Positions 44,217 to 54,234 of a stretch of DNA of 64,000 nucleotides are shown piece by piece. Under the pieces are notes generated by a model. The model had not been told where the DNA came from. It did no database searches and worked only from the letters and a program-made list of their open reading frames with translations. Location of the stretch: positions 1,800,001 to 1,864,000 of the forward strand of contig NZ_CP097322.1 in the NCBI RefSeq assembly GCF_023515955.1, read 5' to 3'. The position numbers were made by a program, and so were the translations under genes. Position 1 is the first letter of the stretch; each line of letters begins with the position of its first letter. The DNA is from Streptomyces sp. RerS4. Lineage in GTDB: Bacteria > Actinomycetota > Actinomycetes > Streptomycetales > Streptomycetaceae.

Positions 44217-44972
44217 ATGGATCTTGGACTGAAGGACCGTGTGTACGTGGTCACGGGCGCGACCCGGGGCCTCGGCTTCGCCTCCGCGCGGGAGCTGACC
44301 GCCGACGGGGCGAGGGTGGTACTGACCGGGCGGGACGAGAAGCGGGCCGCGGACGCGGCCGCGGCGCTGGGCCCGAACGCGGTGGGCGTGGCCGCCGACA
44401 ACGCCGACCCCGAGGCCCCGGCCCGGCTGGTGGCCACCGCGAAGGAACGCTTCGGCCGCTTCGACGGCATCCTCATCAGCGTCGGCGGCCCGGCCCCGGG
44501 GAGCGCGGCGGACAACACCGACGCGCAGTGGACGGCGGCGTTCGAGTCGGTGTTCCTGGGCGCGGTCCGCCTCGCCAGGGCGGCGGCCGCCGAGCTGGAC
44601 GCGGGCGGGGTCATCGGCCTCGTCCTGTCGGGCTCGGTGCACGAGCCGATCCCGGGCCTGACCATCTCGAACGGGCTGCGGCCGGGGCTCGCGGGCTTCG
44701 CGAAGTCCCTGTCGGTGGAGTTGGGGCCGCGCGGGATCCGCGTGGTCGGGCTACTGCCGGCGCGGATCGACACCGACCGGGTGCGGGAGCTGGACGCCCT
44801 GTCCGGGGACGCGGACGCGGCGCGGGCCGGCAACGAGTCCCGTATCCCGCTGCGCCGCTACGGCACCCCGGAGGAGTTCGGCCGCACGGCGGCGTTCCTA
44901 CTGTCCCCGGCCGCCTCGTACCTGACCGGCGTCATGCTCCCGGTGGACGGCGGGGCACGGCACGGCTTCTGA
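44217..44972 (+). CDS. SDR-family oxidoreductase
   Basis: This 251-residue short-chain dehydrogenase has VTGATRGLGFASARELTADG and VGVAADNADPEAPARLVATA. ISVGGPAPGSA replaces the usual NNAG. A catalytic serine is in LVLSGSVHEPIPG, and the C-terminus is typical (TGVMLPVDGGARHGF). The usual Tyr-x3-Lys is not clear: SNGLRPGLAGFAKSL occupies that place and lacks the tyrosine, so activity may be altered. This matches a FabG-like subgroup. It starts ten bases after the SURF1 gene. Confidence 0.82.
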   Translation: MDLGLKDRVYVVTGATRGLGFASARELTADGARVVLTGRDEKRAADAAAALGPNAVGVAADNADPEAPARLVATAKERFGRFDGILISVGGPAPGSAADNTDAQWTAAFESVFLGAVRLARAAAAELDAGGVIGLVLSGSVHEPIPGLTISNGLRPGLAGFAKSLSVELGPRGIRVVGLLPARIDTDRVRELDALSGDADAARAGNESRIPLRRYGTPEEFGRTAAFLLSPAASYLTGVMLPVDGGARHGF

Positions 44973-44993
44973 ACACCTGCTGATTCCGATCAC

Positions 44994-45033
44994 GCGGGCC
45001 GCCTGGCTCCCTGTGCGGGGTCGGGCGGCTCGC
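44994..45033. terminator. Probable terminator between convergent genes
   Basis: GCGGGCCGCC and GGCGGCTCGC form a 10-bp stem with one mismatch around a 20-base loop, between the SDR and enoyl-CoA hydratase genes. It is weaker than the other hairpins listed. Confidence 0.45.
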
Positions 45034-45053
45034 GTACCGGTCGGTGCGGAACG

Positions 45054-45833
45054 TCAGTCCGAGAGCCCGGCCAGGTCGCGCAGGCGGCGGGCCTGGGCGG
45101 CGCGCTCGGCCGCGCGCTGGTCGTCGTAGGCCCGGGAGCCCGCCTCGCGCAGCAGGGCCTTGGTCTCGATCACGGCGTCGCGCGGCGGGGCGAGCAGCGC
45201 CGTGGTGAGGTCCCGGACGGCGGCATCGAGCTCGTCGGCCGGGACGACCAGGTTGGCGAGGCCCACCCGCTCTGCCTCTTCGGCGTGCACGAAGCGGCCC
45301 GTCGCGCAGATCTCCAGCGCGCGGGCGTAGCCGACGAGCGCGGTCAGCGGCTGGGTGCCGGCCAGGTCGGGGACGAGGCCGAGGCTGGTCTCGCGCATGG
45401 CGAACTGCACGTCGTCCGCGACGACGCGCAGGTCACAGGCGAGCGCCAGCTGGAAGCCGGCGCCGATCGCGTGTCCCTGCACGGCGGCGATGGAGACGAT
45501 GTCGTTGCGCCGCCACCAGGTGAAAGCCTCCTGGTACTCGGCGATGGTGGAGTCGAGGGCCTCGTCCGCACCGCGTGCCAGATCCAGGAACGACGGCTCG
45601 CCCTCGAAGCCCTCGGGGGTGAACGCCTGCCGGTCGAGCCCCGCGGAGAAGGACTTGCCCTCGCCCCGCAGCACGACGACCCGGACGGTGCCCGGCAACG
45701 ACCTTCCGGCCTCCGCCAACGCCCGCCAGAGCGCGGGGGATTGGGCGTTTCGCTTGGTCGGATTGGTCAGGGTCACCGTGGCGAGCGAGTCGTCGATGGT
45801 GAGCCGTACGCCGTCCTTGTCGAGCAGAGCCAT
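45054..45833 (-). CDS. Enoyl-CoA hydratase/isomerase-family protein
   Basis: This 259-residue crotonase-fold protein has the oxyanion-hole segments VVLRGEGKSFSAGLD and VQGHAIGAGFQLALACDLRV. The sequence LGLVPDLAGTQPLTALVG lacks the classical catalytic glutamate at its first position but keeps the second-glutamate region altered to D. The reaction (hydratase, isomerase or another acyl-CoA conversion) therefore cannot be fixed. The gene is single. Confidence 0.88.
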   Translation of the reverse strand: MALLDKDGVRLTIDDSLATVTLTNPTKRNAQSPALWRALAEAGRSLPGTVRVVVLRGEGKSFSAGLDRQAFTPEGFEGEPSFLDLARGADEALDSTIAEYQEAFTWWRRNDIVSIAAVQGHAIGAGFQLALACDLRVVADDVQFAMRETSLGLVPDLAGTQPLTALVGYARALEICATGRFVHAEEAERVGLANLVVPADELDAAVRDLTTALLAPPRDAVIETKALLREAGSRAYDDQRAAERAAQARRLRDLAGLSD

Positions 45834-45960
45834 CTGGTGCCTCCGGTGTGCAGTCGTGGCCGCGTACTCGGCCTAAGTGACTGCACAGTAACCACCCAGC
45901 CGACCACGGGGCCGACCGGGGGTCACCGCAGGAGACGTCGGAACATGGAGCTGTAGCGCT

Positions 45961-46020
45961 GCGGATCCATGAAGCGTGGATCCATGGAGCGTGGATCTGT
46001 GGGACGTGGATCGGTGGAAC
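45961..46020. repeat. Four imperfect 15-bp tandem repeats
   Basis: Units GCGGATCCATGAAGC, GTGGATCCATGGAGC, GTGGATCTGTGGGAC and GTGGATCGGTGGAAC follow one another in the gap between the enoyl-CoA hydratase and the small HTH gene. The gap is 242 bases and contains no gene that I can support. Confidence 0.78.
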
Positions 46021-46075
46021 GTGAGCGTGGAGCCGTCGGGCGACGTCGGCGCCGGCCTTGGCCTGAGGGCCAGGG

Positions 46076-46297
46076 TCAGGCCGCCGCCGCCTTCTTGCCG
46101 CGCGTCGCGCCACCGCGACCACGCAGAACGACTCCGGACTCGCTGAGCATCCGGTGCACGAATCCGTAGGACCGGCCGGTCTCTTCGGCCAGCGCCCGGA
46201 TACTCGCACCGGAGTCGTACTTCTTCTTCAGGTCTGCCGCGAGCTTGTCGCGCGCGGCGCCGGTCACCCGGCTGCCCTTCTTCAGAGTCTCGGCCAC
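46076..46297 (-). CDS. Small helix-turn-helix protein
   Basis: This 73-residue basic protein has a helix-turn-helix: AARDKLAADLKKKYDSGASI then RALAEETGRSYGFVHRMLSE. The tail GVVLRGRGGATRGKKAAAA is arginine/lysine-rich. It is a highly conserved Streptomyces protein of unknown targets, in size and sequence like a recombinase-type HTH or a nucleoid-binding factor. The GTG start has AGGAGG seven bases upstream. An in-frame extension of 56 residues has no conserved character. Confidence 0.86.
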   Translation of the reverse strand: MAETLKKGSRVTGAARDKLAADLKKKYDSGASIRALAEETGRSYGFVHRMLSESGVVLRGRGGATRGKKAAAA

Positions 46298-46511
46298 CCG
46301 TGCCTCCTCGTGGGAAGTGCGCTCTGGACTTCTCATGATCACCCCTCCCCGGCTTCCTGGCCACCCATTCAGCAAGGTCGGTGCGACGGCATTTCCCGAG
46401 CAGTGGACACCCGAGCAGAACGGAATCTTCCCTTCCGCCGCATGACGTGCGTCACACCCCGGCACACCCGGAAGGAATCACCAGGTCAGGGGCCGGACGC
46501 CGCAACGACGC

Positions 46512-46549
46512 GACCCCGGTCGCGCATCCGTACGGATGCGCCCGGGGTC
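46512..46549 (-). terminator. Terminator after the ABC-F gene
   Basis: GACCCCGG and CCGGGGTC enclose GCGCATCC-GTAC-GGATGCGC, with only a two-base bulge, and TTCG follows in one direction. It lies 99 bases beyond the ABC-F stop codon and upstream of the small HTH gene. Confidence 0.7.
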
Positions 46550-46648
46550 TTCGTACGGCGCGCGACGGTACGAGACCGTCTCACTCAGATGATGGATCAC
46601 GCCTGAGCCGAATGATCCATAAGGAACTGGATCACCGACTCGGCCCCG

Positions 46649-48247
46649 TCAGGCCAGGGCGACCAGGTCCCGGTAGTCCGGGCCCCACAGGTCCTCGACG
46701 CCGTCGGGGAGCAGGATGATCCGCTCCGGCTCCAGGGCCTCCACCGCGCCCTCGTCGTGCGTGACGAGGATGACCGCGCCCTTGTAGGTGCGCAGGGCGC
46801 CGAGGATCTCCTCGCGGCTGGCCGGGTCGAGGTTGTTGGTGGGCTCGTCGAGGAGCAGCACGTTCGCCGAGGAGACGACCAGCGTGGCCAGGGCCAGGCG
46901 GGTCTTCTCGCCGCCGGACAGGACGCCCGCCGGCTTGTCCACGTCGTCGCCGGAGAACAGGAAGGAGCCCAGCGTCTTGCGGACGGCGACCAGGTCGAGG
47001 TCGGGCGCGGAGGAGCGCATGTTCTCCAGGACGGTGCGCTCGGGGTCGAGCGTCTCGTGCTCCTGGGCGTAGTAGCCGAGCTTGAGGCCGTGTCCCGGGG
47101 TCACCACGCCGGTATCGGGCTTCTCGGTGCCGGCCAGCAGGCGCAGCAGCGTGGTCTTGCCAGCGCCGTTGAGGCCGAGGATGACGACGCGGGAGCCCTT
47201 GTCGATGGCCAGGTCGACGTCGGTGAAGATCTCCAGCGAGCCGTAGGACTTCGACAGGCCCTCGGCGGTCAGCGGGGTCTTGCCGCAGGGCGCCGGGTCC
47301 GGGAAGCGCAGCTTGGCGACCTTGTCGGAAACGCGGACGGCCTCCAGGCCGGACAGGAGCCGCTCGGCGCGCTTGGCCATGTTCTGCGCGGCGACCGTCT
47401 TGGTGGCCTTGGCGCGCATCTTGTCGGCCTGCGAGTTCAGGGCCGCGGCCTTCTTCTCGGCGTTCTGGCGCTCGCGCTTGCGGCGCTTCTCGTCGGCCTC
47501 GCGCTGCTGCTGGTAGAGCTTCCAGCCCATGTTGTAGACGTCGATCTGGGAACGGTTGGCGTCCAGGTAGAACACCTTGTTCACCACGGTCTCGACGAGG
47601 TCGACGTCGTGGGAGATGACGATGAAGCCGCCGCGGTAGTTCTTCAGGTAGTCGCGCAGCCAGACGATCGAGTCGGCGTCGAGGTGGTTCGTCGGCTCGT
47701 CGAGGAGCAGGGTGTCCGCGTCCGAGAAGAGGATGCGGGCGAGCTCGACGCGGCGGCGCTGGCCACCGGAGAGGGTGTGCAGCGGCTGGTTCAGGACGCG
47801 GTCGGGCAGGCCGAGGGCGGCCGAGATGGTCGCGGCCTCCGCCTCGGCGGCGTACCCGCCCTTGGTCAGGAACTCGGTCTCCTGGCGCTCGTACTGCTTG
47901 AGCGCCTTGTCGCGGGTGGCGCCGCTGCCGGTGGCGATGCGCTCCTCGTTGGCGCGCATCTTCTTGAGCAGGACGTCGAGCCCGCGCGCGGACAGGATGC
48001 GGTCCTTGGCCAGCACGTCCAGATCGCCGGTACGGGGGTCCTGCGGCAGGTAGCCGACCTCACCGGATCGGGTGATGGTGCCGCCGGCGGGCAGACCCTC
48101 GCCCGCGAGGCACTTGGTGAGGGTGGTCTTGCCCGCTCCGTTGCGGCCGACGAGGCCGATGCGGTCGCCCTTGGCGACGCGGAAGGAGGCGGACTCGATG
48201 AGGACGCGGGCGCCGGCGCGCAGCTCGATGCCGGTGGCGGTGATCAC
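46649..48247 (-). CDS. ABC-F family ATPase (ribosome-associated)
   Basis: This 532-residue soluble protein has two ABC domains and no membrane part. Domain one has GRNGAGKTTLTKCLAGE, LSGGQRRRVELARILF and LLLDEPTNHLD. Domain two has GLNGAGKTTLLRLLAG, LSGGEKTRLALATLVV and LLLDEPTNNLD. Between them is a charged linker (YQQQREADEKRRKRERQNAE) of the P-site-tRNA-interaction type. ABC-F proteins act on the ribosome, in translation or as resistance factors; this one looks like a housekeeping member. The GTG start has GGAG seven bases upstream. Confidence 0.93.
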   Translation of the reverse strand: MITATGIELRAGARVLIESASFRVAKGDRIGLVGRNGAGKTTLTKCLAGEGLPAGGTITRSGEVGYLPQDPRTGDLDVLAKDRILSARGLDVLLKKMRANEERIATGSGATRDKALKQYERQETEFLTKGGYAAEAEAATISAALGLPDRVLNQPLHTLSGGQRRRVELARILFSDADTLLLDEPTNHLDADSIVWLRDYLKNYRGGFIVISHDVDLVETVVNKVFYLDANRSQIDVYNMGWKLYQQQREADEKRRKRERQNAEKKAAALNSQADKMRAKATKTVAAQNMAKRAERLLSGLEAVRVSDKVAKLRFPDPAPCGKTPLTAEGLSKSYGSLEIFTDVDLAIDKGSRVVILGLNGAGKTTLLRLLAGTEKPDTGVVTPGHGLKLGYYAQEHETLDPERTVLENMRSSAPDLDLVAVRKTLGSFLFSGDDVDKPAGVLSGGEKTRLALATLVVSSANVLLLDEPTNNLDPASREEILGALRTYKGAVILVTHDEGAVEALEPERIILLPDGVEDLWGPDYRDLVALA

Positions 48248-48491
48248 GGAAATACTCCAGGGCGGTGGGGACGGCGGAAGGATGGCGGGACGCGCGTTGC
48301 TTCGACGCCGCTAATCCGCGAGGAGATTTGCCATGGGATTCATTCTACCGGGGGTGCGCAACCACTTTTCGGGGCCTCCCGTCGCCCGTCCGGCCCAGGG
48401 CGCGGCAGCGTGGCCGGAGGGCGTGGCGGTACGAACGGGTTGATACTCGCCGCAGGGCACGAGACCGGTTTCACGGACGAGGCGGTGCGGC

Positions 48492-49382
48492 ATGCAGTTC
48501 GACGACAACGCCAACCTGGACACCTCCGAGGTCCAGGACGTGCGCGGCAGCCGCATCCCCGGCGGGCGGGCCACCGTCGGAGGCGGCATCGTCGGCCTGA
48601 TCGCGCTGGTGCTGGGCCTGCTCTTCGGGGTGGGGCCGGAGCAGCTGGGCCTGTCCGACGGGAGCCCGGAGCCGGCCTCGACGGCCTCCTCGGCGGCGCA
48701 GGTGCAGCAGAGCTGCAGGACGGGGCGGGACGCCAACACGCGGGAGGACTGCCGGCTCGTGGCGGTGGTGAACAGCACCCAGGACTTCTGGAGGCAGGAG
48801 TTCACCCGGCGCGGTGGTCAGTACGGCCCGGCGCAGACGGTGTTCTTCACCGGTCGGGTGGGCACCGCCTGCGGGGCGGCCACCTCGGCCGTCGGCCCCT
48901 TCTACTGCCCCGCCGACCGCAAGGTCTATCTGGACCTGGGCTTCTTCAACGAGCTGCGGTCGAATTTCGGCGCGAGCGGCGGCCCCTTCGCACAGGCGTA
49001 CGTCGTCGCGCACGAGTACGGGCACCACATCCAGAACCTGACCGGCACACTCCAGCGCGCGCAGGACGGACGGCAGGGCGCGGACAGCAACGCGGTGAGG
49101 GTCGAGCTCCAGGCCGACTGCTACGCGGGGGTGTGGGCGCACAACGCGACGAGGACCCCGGACGAGTCCACGGGCCGGCCGCTGATCACGAGCCTCACCG
49201 ACCAGGACATCCGCGACGGGCTGGACGCGGCCGCGGCGGTGGGCGACGACCGGATCCAGGAGAAGCTCCAGGGCCGCGTCACCCCGGAAGCCTGGACGCA
49301 CGGCTCGGCGGAGCAGCGTCAGCAGTGGTTCTACCAGGGCTACCGCACGGGCGACATGGCCCGGTGCAACACCTTCCGCTGA
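48492..49382 (+). CDS. Neutral zinc metallopeptidase (YpfJ family)
   Basis: This 296-residue membrane-anchored peptidase has one N-terminal helix (residues about 33-50, GGIVGLIALVLGLLFGVGPE). It is otherwise exported. The zinc site is VVAHEYGHHIQNLTG (HExxH), and the third ligand region is ELQADCYAGVWAH. Four cysteines, including QSCRTGRD..REDCR and GTACGA..FYCP, probably form disulfides. The substrate is unknown. The start codon is the ATG of MQFDDNAN. The gene is divergent from the ABC-F gene. Confidence 0.9.
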   Translation: MQFDDNANLDTSEVQDVRGSRIPGGRATVGGGIVGLIALVLGLLFGVGPEQLGLSDGSPEPASTASSAAQVQQSCRTGRDANTREDCRLVAVVNSTQDFWRQEFTRRGGQYGPAQTVFFTGRVGTACGAATSAVGPFYCPADRKVYLDLGFFNELRSNFGASGGPFAQAYVVAHEYGHHIQNLTGTLQRAQDGRQGADSNAVRVELQADCYAGVWAHNATRTPDESTGRPLITSLTDQDIRDGLDAAAAVGDDRIQEKLQGRVTPEAWTHGSAEQRQQWFYQGYRTGDMARCNTFR

Positions 49383-49442
49383 GGATCGGCGGGGCCTGCC
49401 ATGCTGTGAAGCAGGTCACCATCACGAGAGGGAGTGTTCGTC

Positions 49443-49838
49443 ATGGCAGGCGGTCCGTCCATCTTTCCCACCCTGCTCTACCGCGACGCGAAGGCGGCCA
49501 TCCAGCAGCTCACCGAGGCGTTCGGCTTCCACCGGGTCGCGGTCTACGAGAGCGAGGACGGCACGGTGATGCACGCGGAGCTGTCGTACGGCAGCGGCGC
49601 GGTGATGCTGGGCAGCAAGGGGCGCGGGGGTCAGTTCGACAAGGCGATGGAGGGGGCGGGCCCGGCCGGCGTCTACGTCGTGGTCGACGACGTGGACGCC
49701 CACCACCGGCGGGCCGTCGAGCACGGTGTGGAGATCCTGATGGAGCCCACCGACCAGGAGTACGGCTCCCGCGACTACATGGCGCGCGACGCCGAGGGCA
49801 ACATCTGGAGCTTCGGGACGTACGCGCCGCAGCTGTAG
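49443..49838 (+). CDS. VOC (glyoxalase/bleomycin-resistance fold) protein
   Basis: This 131-residue protein has the paired beta-alpha-beta modules of the VOC superfamily: PTLLYRDAKAAIQQLTEAFG, ESEDGTVMHAELSYGSGAVM and GVYVVVDDVDAHHRRAVEHG. The end is YGSRDYMARDAEGNIWSFGT. The pattern (YGSRDYxxxDxEGNxWxFGTY) marks the PhnB-like group rather than true glyoxalase I. The role is unknown. The ATG with GGGAG eight bases upstream is preferred over a GTG three codons earlier. Confidence 0.88.
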   Translation: MAGGPSIFPTLLYRDAKAAIQQLTEAFGFHRVAVYESEDGTVMHAELSYGSGAVMLGSKGRGGQFDKAMEGAGPAGVYVVVDDVDAHHRRAVEHGVEILMEPTDQEYGSRDYMARDAEGNIWSFGTYAPQL

Positions 49839-49852
49839 CCCCACGGCGCGCG

Positions 49853-49889
49853 TCGTCTCGTCTCGTGTCGTCTCGTGTCGTCTCGTCTT
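49853..49889. repeat. Pentamer microsatellite (TCGTC/TCGTG)
   Basis: CGTCTCGTCTCGTGTCGTCT and its continuation are made of alternating TCGTC and TCGTG words, about seven in all. It lies between the VOC gene and the end of the next, convergent gene. Confidence 0.6.
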
Positions 49890-49907
49890 CCGGGGATTCC
49901 TACGGGG

Positions 49908-51314
49908 CTACGCGCCGCCCGTGTGGACCTGGAACGCGGCCCGGCGGACGGCTTTGGCCAGGGCCGGGTCGGGGTGGGCGGCGGCGAGGGCGACGAGGAC
50001 CTGCACGGTGCGCGGGTGGCCCACCGCGCGGACCTCGTCGAGCAGCCGGGGGACGGTGGTGCGGACGGCCGAGTCGAGGTGGCGGGCCAGCAGGTCGGCC
50101 TCGCCGTGGTCGGCGATGGCGGCCGCGGTGTCCACCCAGAGCCAGGTGGATTCCTCCGGGGTCAGGACGTCCTGGGCCTCGTCGGGGTCGACTCCGTCGT
50201 GCTCGGCGAGCCAGAGCAGGGCGTAGGGGCGCAGCGCGGGTTCCCGTACGGCCGCGCGGACCTCGCGTTCGGCGGGGGCGCCGACGACGCGCAGGGCCTC
50301 GAAGGCCAGGCCGCGCAGGAGGGCGTCCTCGCCCCGGGCGGCGAGCAGCAGCTCGCTGACGGCGTGGCCGACGGGGCGGGCGGCGAGCCAGGCCTGGTAC
50401 TCGGCCCGCGCGGGGCCGGGGGTCAGGCGGGCGCAGCCGTGCAGCATGGCGGCGGCGGACTGCTCGATGTTCCCGGCGGGGCTCTGCGCCGCGACGCAGA
50501 TCTGTTCCAACTTGACCCAGACGGCCCAACTGCCGAGCGGGGTGAGGGTGGCCCGCGCGGGGCCGAGGGTGACGGCGTCCACGGCGGCGAGTCCGCCGAG
50601 CGCCCAGCGCAGCAGTCGGGGCAGCGGGAGGGGGCGGGCAGCGGGGTTCGCGGTGGCGGGTTCGGCGTCGTAGGGGACCTCGCAGCGCTCGTCGCGCAGC
50701 TCGGTGACGCGCTGGCCGAGGAGGTCGAGGAGGTCCGGGACGGTGACGGGACCGGCGGAGAGCTGGAGCAGGGACAGCAACTGGGGCATGGCCTCGACCA
50801 CTTCGGCGACCACCGAGGGGGCGATGTCGGCGGGGGCCGGGTGGACGAGCGACCAGGCGTCGAAGAGGGCGACCCAGCCGCGCAGTACGGCGGTGTCATC
50901 GCGGTCCCAGGCGCGCAGCCGCCAGCCGGGGCGGGCCTGGCCACCGTGCACCTCGACGAGGCCGGAGAGCCGGGCGCGGTCCCAGCCGACGCGGATCTGG
51001 CCGTGCGTCAGGCCCAGTTCCGCGGCGGCCCGTTCGACGTCGGGGGTGGGCAACGCGCCCGACGGGGCGGGGCGGCCGCTTTCGCCCGCTCCGAGGTTCA
51101 GCTCGGCCCAGCGGGCCAGCCGTACCGCGTCGGCGAGGGAGGCACGGGCGCGGTTCGCCAGGTCTGCCGTGGCGGGGGTGCCCGCCGGGGGCCGGGGAGC
51201 CGGCCGGGTTCGCCGGTCGGTCACCGCCTTGCGCGCCGTGGCGACGGAGCGCGGGGAGACGAGTCGGAGTCTGGAGTCGCGAGCCAACTGCTCATCAGGC
51301 TTTCGGGACGTCAC
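49908..51314 (-). CDS. Conserved Streptomyces hypothetical protein
   Basis: This 468-residue soluble protein has a basic N-terminus (residues 1-45) and a winged-helix-like segment TPDVERAAAELGLTHGQIRV (about 85-105). A long alpha-helical remainder follows, with HEAT-like spacing, for example EDALLRGLAFEALRVVGAPA and AVRTTVPRLLDEVRAVGHPR. I do not recognise a named family. The GTG before TSRKPDEQ is the likeliest start. No operon partner is close. Confidence 0.75.
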   Translation of the reverse strand: MTSRKPDEQLARDSRLRLVSPRSVATARKAVTDRRTRPAPRPPAGTPATADLANRARASLADAVRLARWAELNLGAGESGRPAPSGALPTPDVERAAAELGLTHGQIRVGWDRARLSGLVEVHGGQARPGWRLRAWDRDDTAVLRGWVALFDAWSLVHPAPADIAPSVVAEVVEAMPQLLSLLQLSAGPVTVPDLLDLLGQRVTELRDERCEVPYDAEPATANPAARPLPLPRLLRWALGGLAAVDAVTLGPARATLTPLGSWAVWVKLEQICVAAQSPAGNIEQSAAAMLHGCARLTPGPARAEYQAWLAARPVGHAVSELLLAARGEDALLRGLAFEALRVVGAPAEREVRAAVREPALRPYALLWLAEHDGVDPDEAQDVLTPEESTWLWVDTAAAIADHGEADLLARHLDSAVRTTVPRLLDEVRAVGHPRTVQVLVALAAAHPDPALAKAVRRAAFQVHTGGA

Positions 51315-51488
51315 GGAAGCAGTCTCGCCCGTCACTGGCCGAAAGCCCAAACGGAACCGGCCGTTTCCACAGGTCACAGGGTGGGCGAACCGGGATGATT
51401 CGCCCACCGGCTCCGCTCCGCCACAGCCCCTTCACGACCGCGCCACACCCACCGCCCGCCGGGCCTCGCGTCAGAGGGGGCAGACCCC

Positions 51489-52625
51489 TCACATCAGGGG
51501 CGTGAGGAACCGGCGCAGGGCCTCCTCGTACCGGCCGGGGTCGGCGTTCCACATCGCCCCGTGCCCGGCGTCGCGGACGGTCTGGAGGGTGACCAGGTCG
51601 GGGCGGGCCTCGGCGAGCCGGCGCGAGGGTTCCCACGGGGCGAGGGTGTCGTCCGGGCCGTGGAAGATCAGTACGGGGACGCGCAGCGCGCCGGGGTCCG
51701 CGGCCGGGGGCAGCCGGTCGGCGCGCAGTCCGGCCCGGCCCTCCGCGGCGCGCAGGGCGAGCGGGAGGAGTGGCGCGGGGACGCGCCGGGCGGCGGCGAG
51801 GGCGCGCAGGGTGGCGTGCCAGTCCAGGACGGGCGAGTCCAGCACGAGCCCGGAGATGCGACCGGCCAGGGCGGAGCGCTCCAGGGCGCGCAGGGCCATG
51901 GCGGCTCCGGTGGACCAGCCGTGCAGGACGACGCGTCGGGCTCCGTAGCGCAGGGCGTAGCGGATGGCGGCGTCGAGGTCGCGCCATTCTGACTCACCGA
52001 GGTGGCCGAGGCCGTCCGGGGAGGCGGGGGCGCCGAGGTCGCCCCGGTAGGCGAGGGAGAGGACGGGCAGCCGCATGCGGTGGAGGAAGGGCATGACCAC
52101 CATCGGGTGCTCCCGGCTGCCGCCCAGTCCGTGGACGGCGATGACCCAGGTGTCCCGGGCGGCGGGCAGGAACCACGCGGGGAGGGGGCCGAGCTCGCCG
52201 GGGACGTCCACGTCGGCGTGGTCGAGTCCGAGGGCGGTGCGGGGGTTGCCGAGGTGGACCTGGGGGGTGAGGGCCACCCGGGTGCCGGGGTCGAGGCTGC
52301 CGTGGGTGACGGCGAAGAGGCGGCGTACGACGGTGTCCGGGTCGTGGGGGGCGTCGGGGAGGACGGGGCCGATCAGCGCGTGGACGCCGGGGGCGTCGAG
52401 TCCGTAGGTCCCGGGGCGCAGGGAGGCGAGCGAGCGGGTGAGGACGACGCGGCCGGCGGCGGTGGCGTGGACGCTGAGCCGGGGGGTGCCGGGCAGGGGA
52501 CGGCCGGGTTCGGGGCGCAGGGCGGCGTCGGCGGCGTACCGGCCCGCCGCTACGGCGGCCACGGCCGCTCCGGCGCCGATCAGGGTCGTGGTGACGGCCG
52601 CTGCCGTCGCTGTCGCGGTACGCAC
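51489..52625 (-). CDS. Alpha/beta hydrolase with N-terminal membrane anchor
   Basis: This 378-residue protein has a hydrophobic N-terminal segment (residues about 7-28, AAAVTTTLIGAGAAVAAVAAG) that anchors or exports it. The hydrolase domain carries the oxyanion region VIAVHGLGGSREHP, the nucleophile elbow VLHGWSTGAAMALRAL, an acid in IFHGPDDTLAPWEPS and the catalytic histidine in VRDAGHGAMWNADP. The substrate is unknown. A GTG start before RTATATAAA is chosen at the head of the hydrophobic stretch. Confidence 0.87.
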   Translation of the reverse strand: MRTATATAAAVTTTLIGAGAAVAAVAAGRYAADAALRPEPGRPLPGTPRLSVHATAAGRVVLTRSLASLRPGTYGLDAPGVHALIGPVLPDAPHDPDTVVRRLFAVTHGSLDPGTRVALTPQVHLGNPRTALGLDHADVDVPGELGPLPAWFLPAARDTWVIAVHGLGGSREHPMVVMPFLHRMRLPVLSLAYRGDLGAPASPDGLGHLGESEWRDLDAAIRYALRYGARRVVLHGWSTGAAMALRALERSALAGRISGLVLDSPVLDWHATLRALAAARRVPAPLLPLALRAAEGRAGLRADRLPPAADPGALRVPVLIFHGPDDTLAPWEPSRRLAEARPDLVTLQTVRDAGHGAMWNADPGRYEEALRRFLTPLM

Positions 52626-52790
52626 GGCTCCAGTGTCGAGGCGGGGTCGCGCGGGGGCCACCGGAAGGGGCGCGGGGCGGGGCGCACAAGCGGAGTGATC
52701 TACCTCTCTTTCGTGCGCGGGGAGGGCCGGCGGAACGGGCCGCTCCGGGCGGCCGGAGAGGCCGGGCGACCCAGTCCTGACATGCATTAA

Positions 52791-52805
52791 TCGATATATC
52801 TACGA
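52791..52805. promoter_or_regulatory. AT-rich island with a GATATATC core
   Basis: TCGATATATCTACGA, preceded by ATGCATTAA, is the most AT-rich spot in the 309-base divergent gap between the hydrolase and phosphate-transporter genes. Its GATATATC core is palindromic and resembles PadR-family operators. It could equally be part of a promoter. Confidence 0.35.
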
Positions 52806-52865
52806 CAGAATCAGTACGAAGGAGCCGATGGGGGGTCGGTCTGGGAAACCACGCGTCCCGAGCCA

Positions 52866-52887
52866 GTTCACCTTCCGTTCATCCAGG
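52866..52887 (+). promoter_or_regulatory. PHO box (PhoP site) upstream of the phosphate transporter gene
   Basis: Two adjacent 11-base direct-repeat units, GTTCACCTTCC and GTTCATCCAGG, match the Streptomyces PhoP direct-repeat consensus (GTTCACC plus four variable bases). They end 47 bases before the pit start codon. From memory, the pitH2 gene of S. coelicolor, which also precedes the cobalamin genes, is a PhoP target. Confidence 0.8.
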
Positions 52888-52934
52888 TTGCCTACGGTCG
52901 CCGAGCCACTGACGTCCAACAGAAGCCTGGGTAA

Positions 52935-54206
<1,272 letters not shown>

Positions 54207-54234
54207 CCCCGAGAACGACAGAGGAAACCGCAGC

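Noticed and set aside
46757..50359. A 1200-residue plus-strand frame across the ABC-F, peptidase and VOC genes
   Set aside because: It crosses three well-supported genes on both strands and has no recognisable domain.
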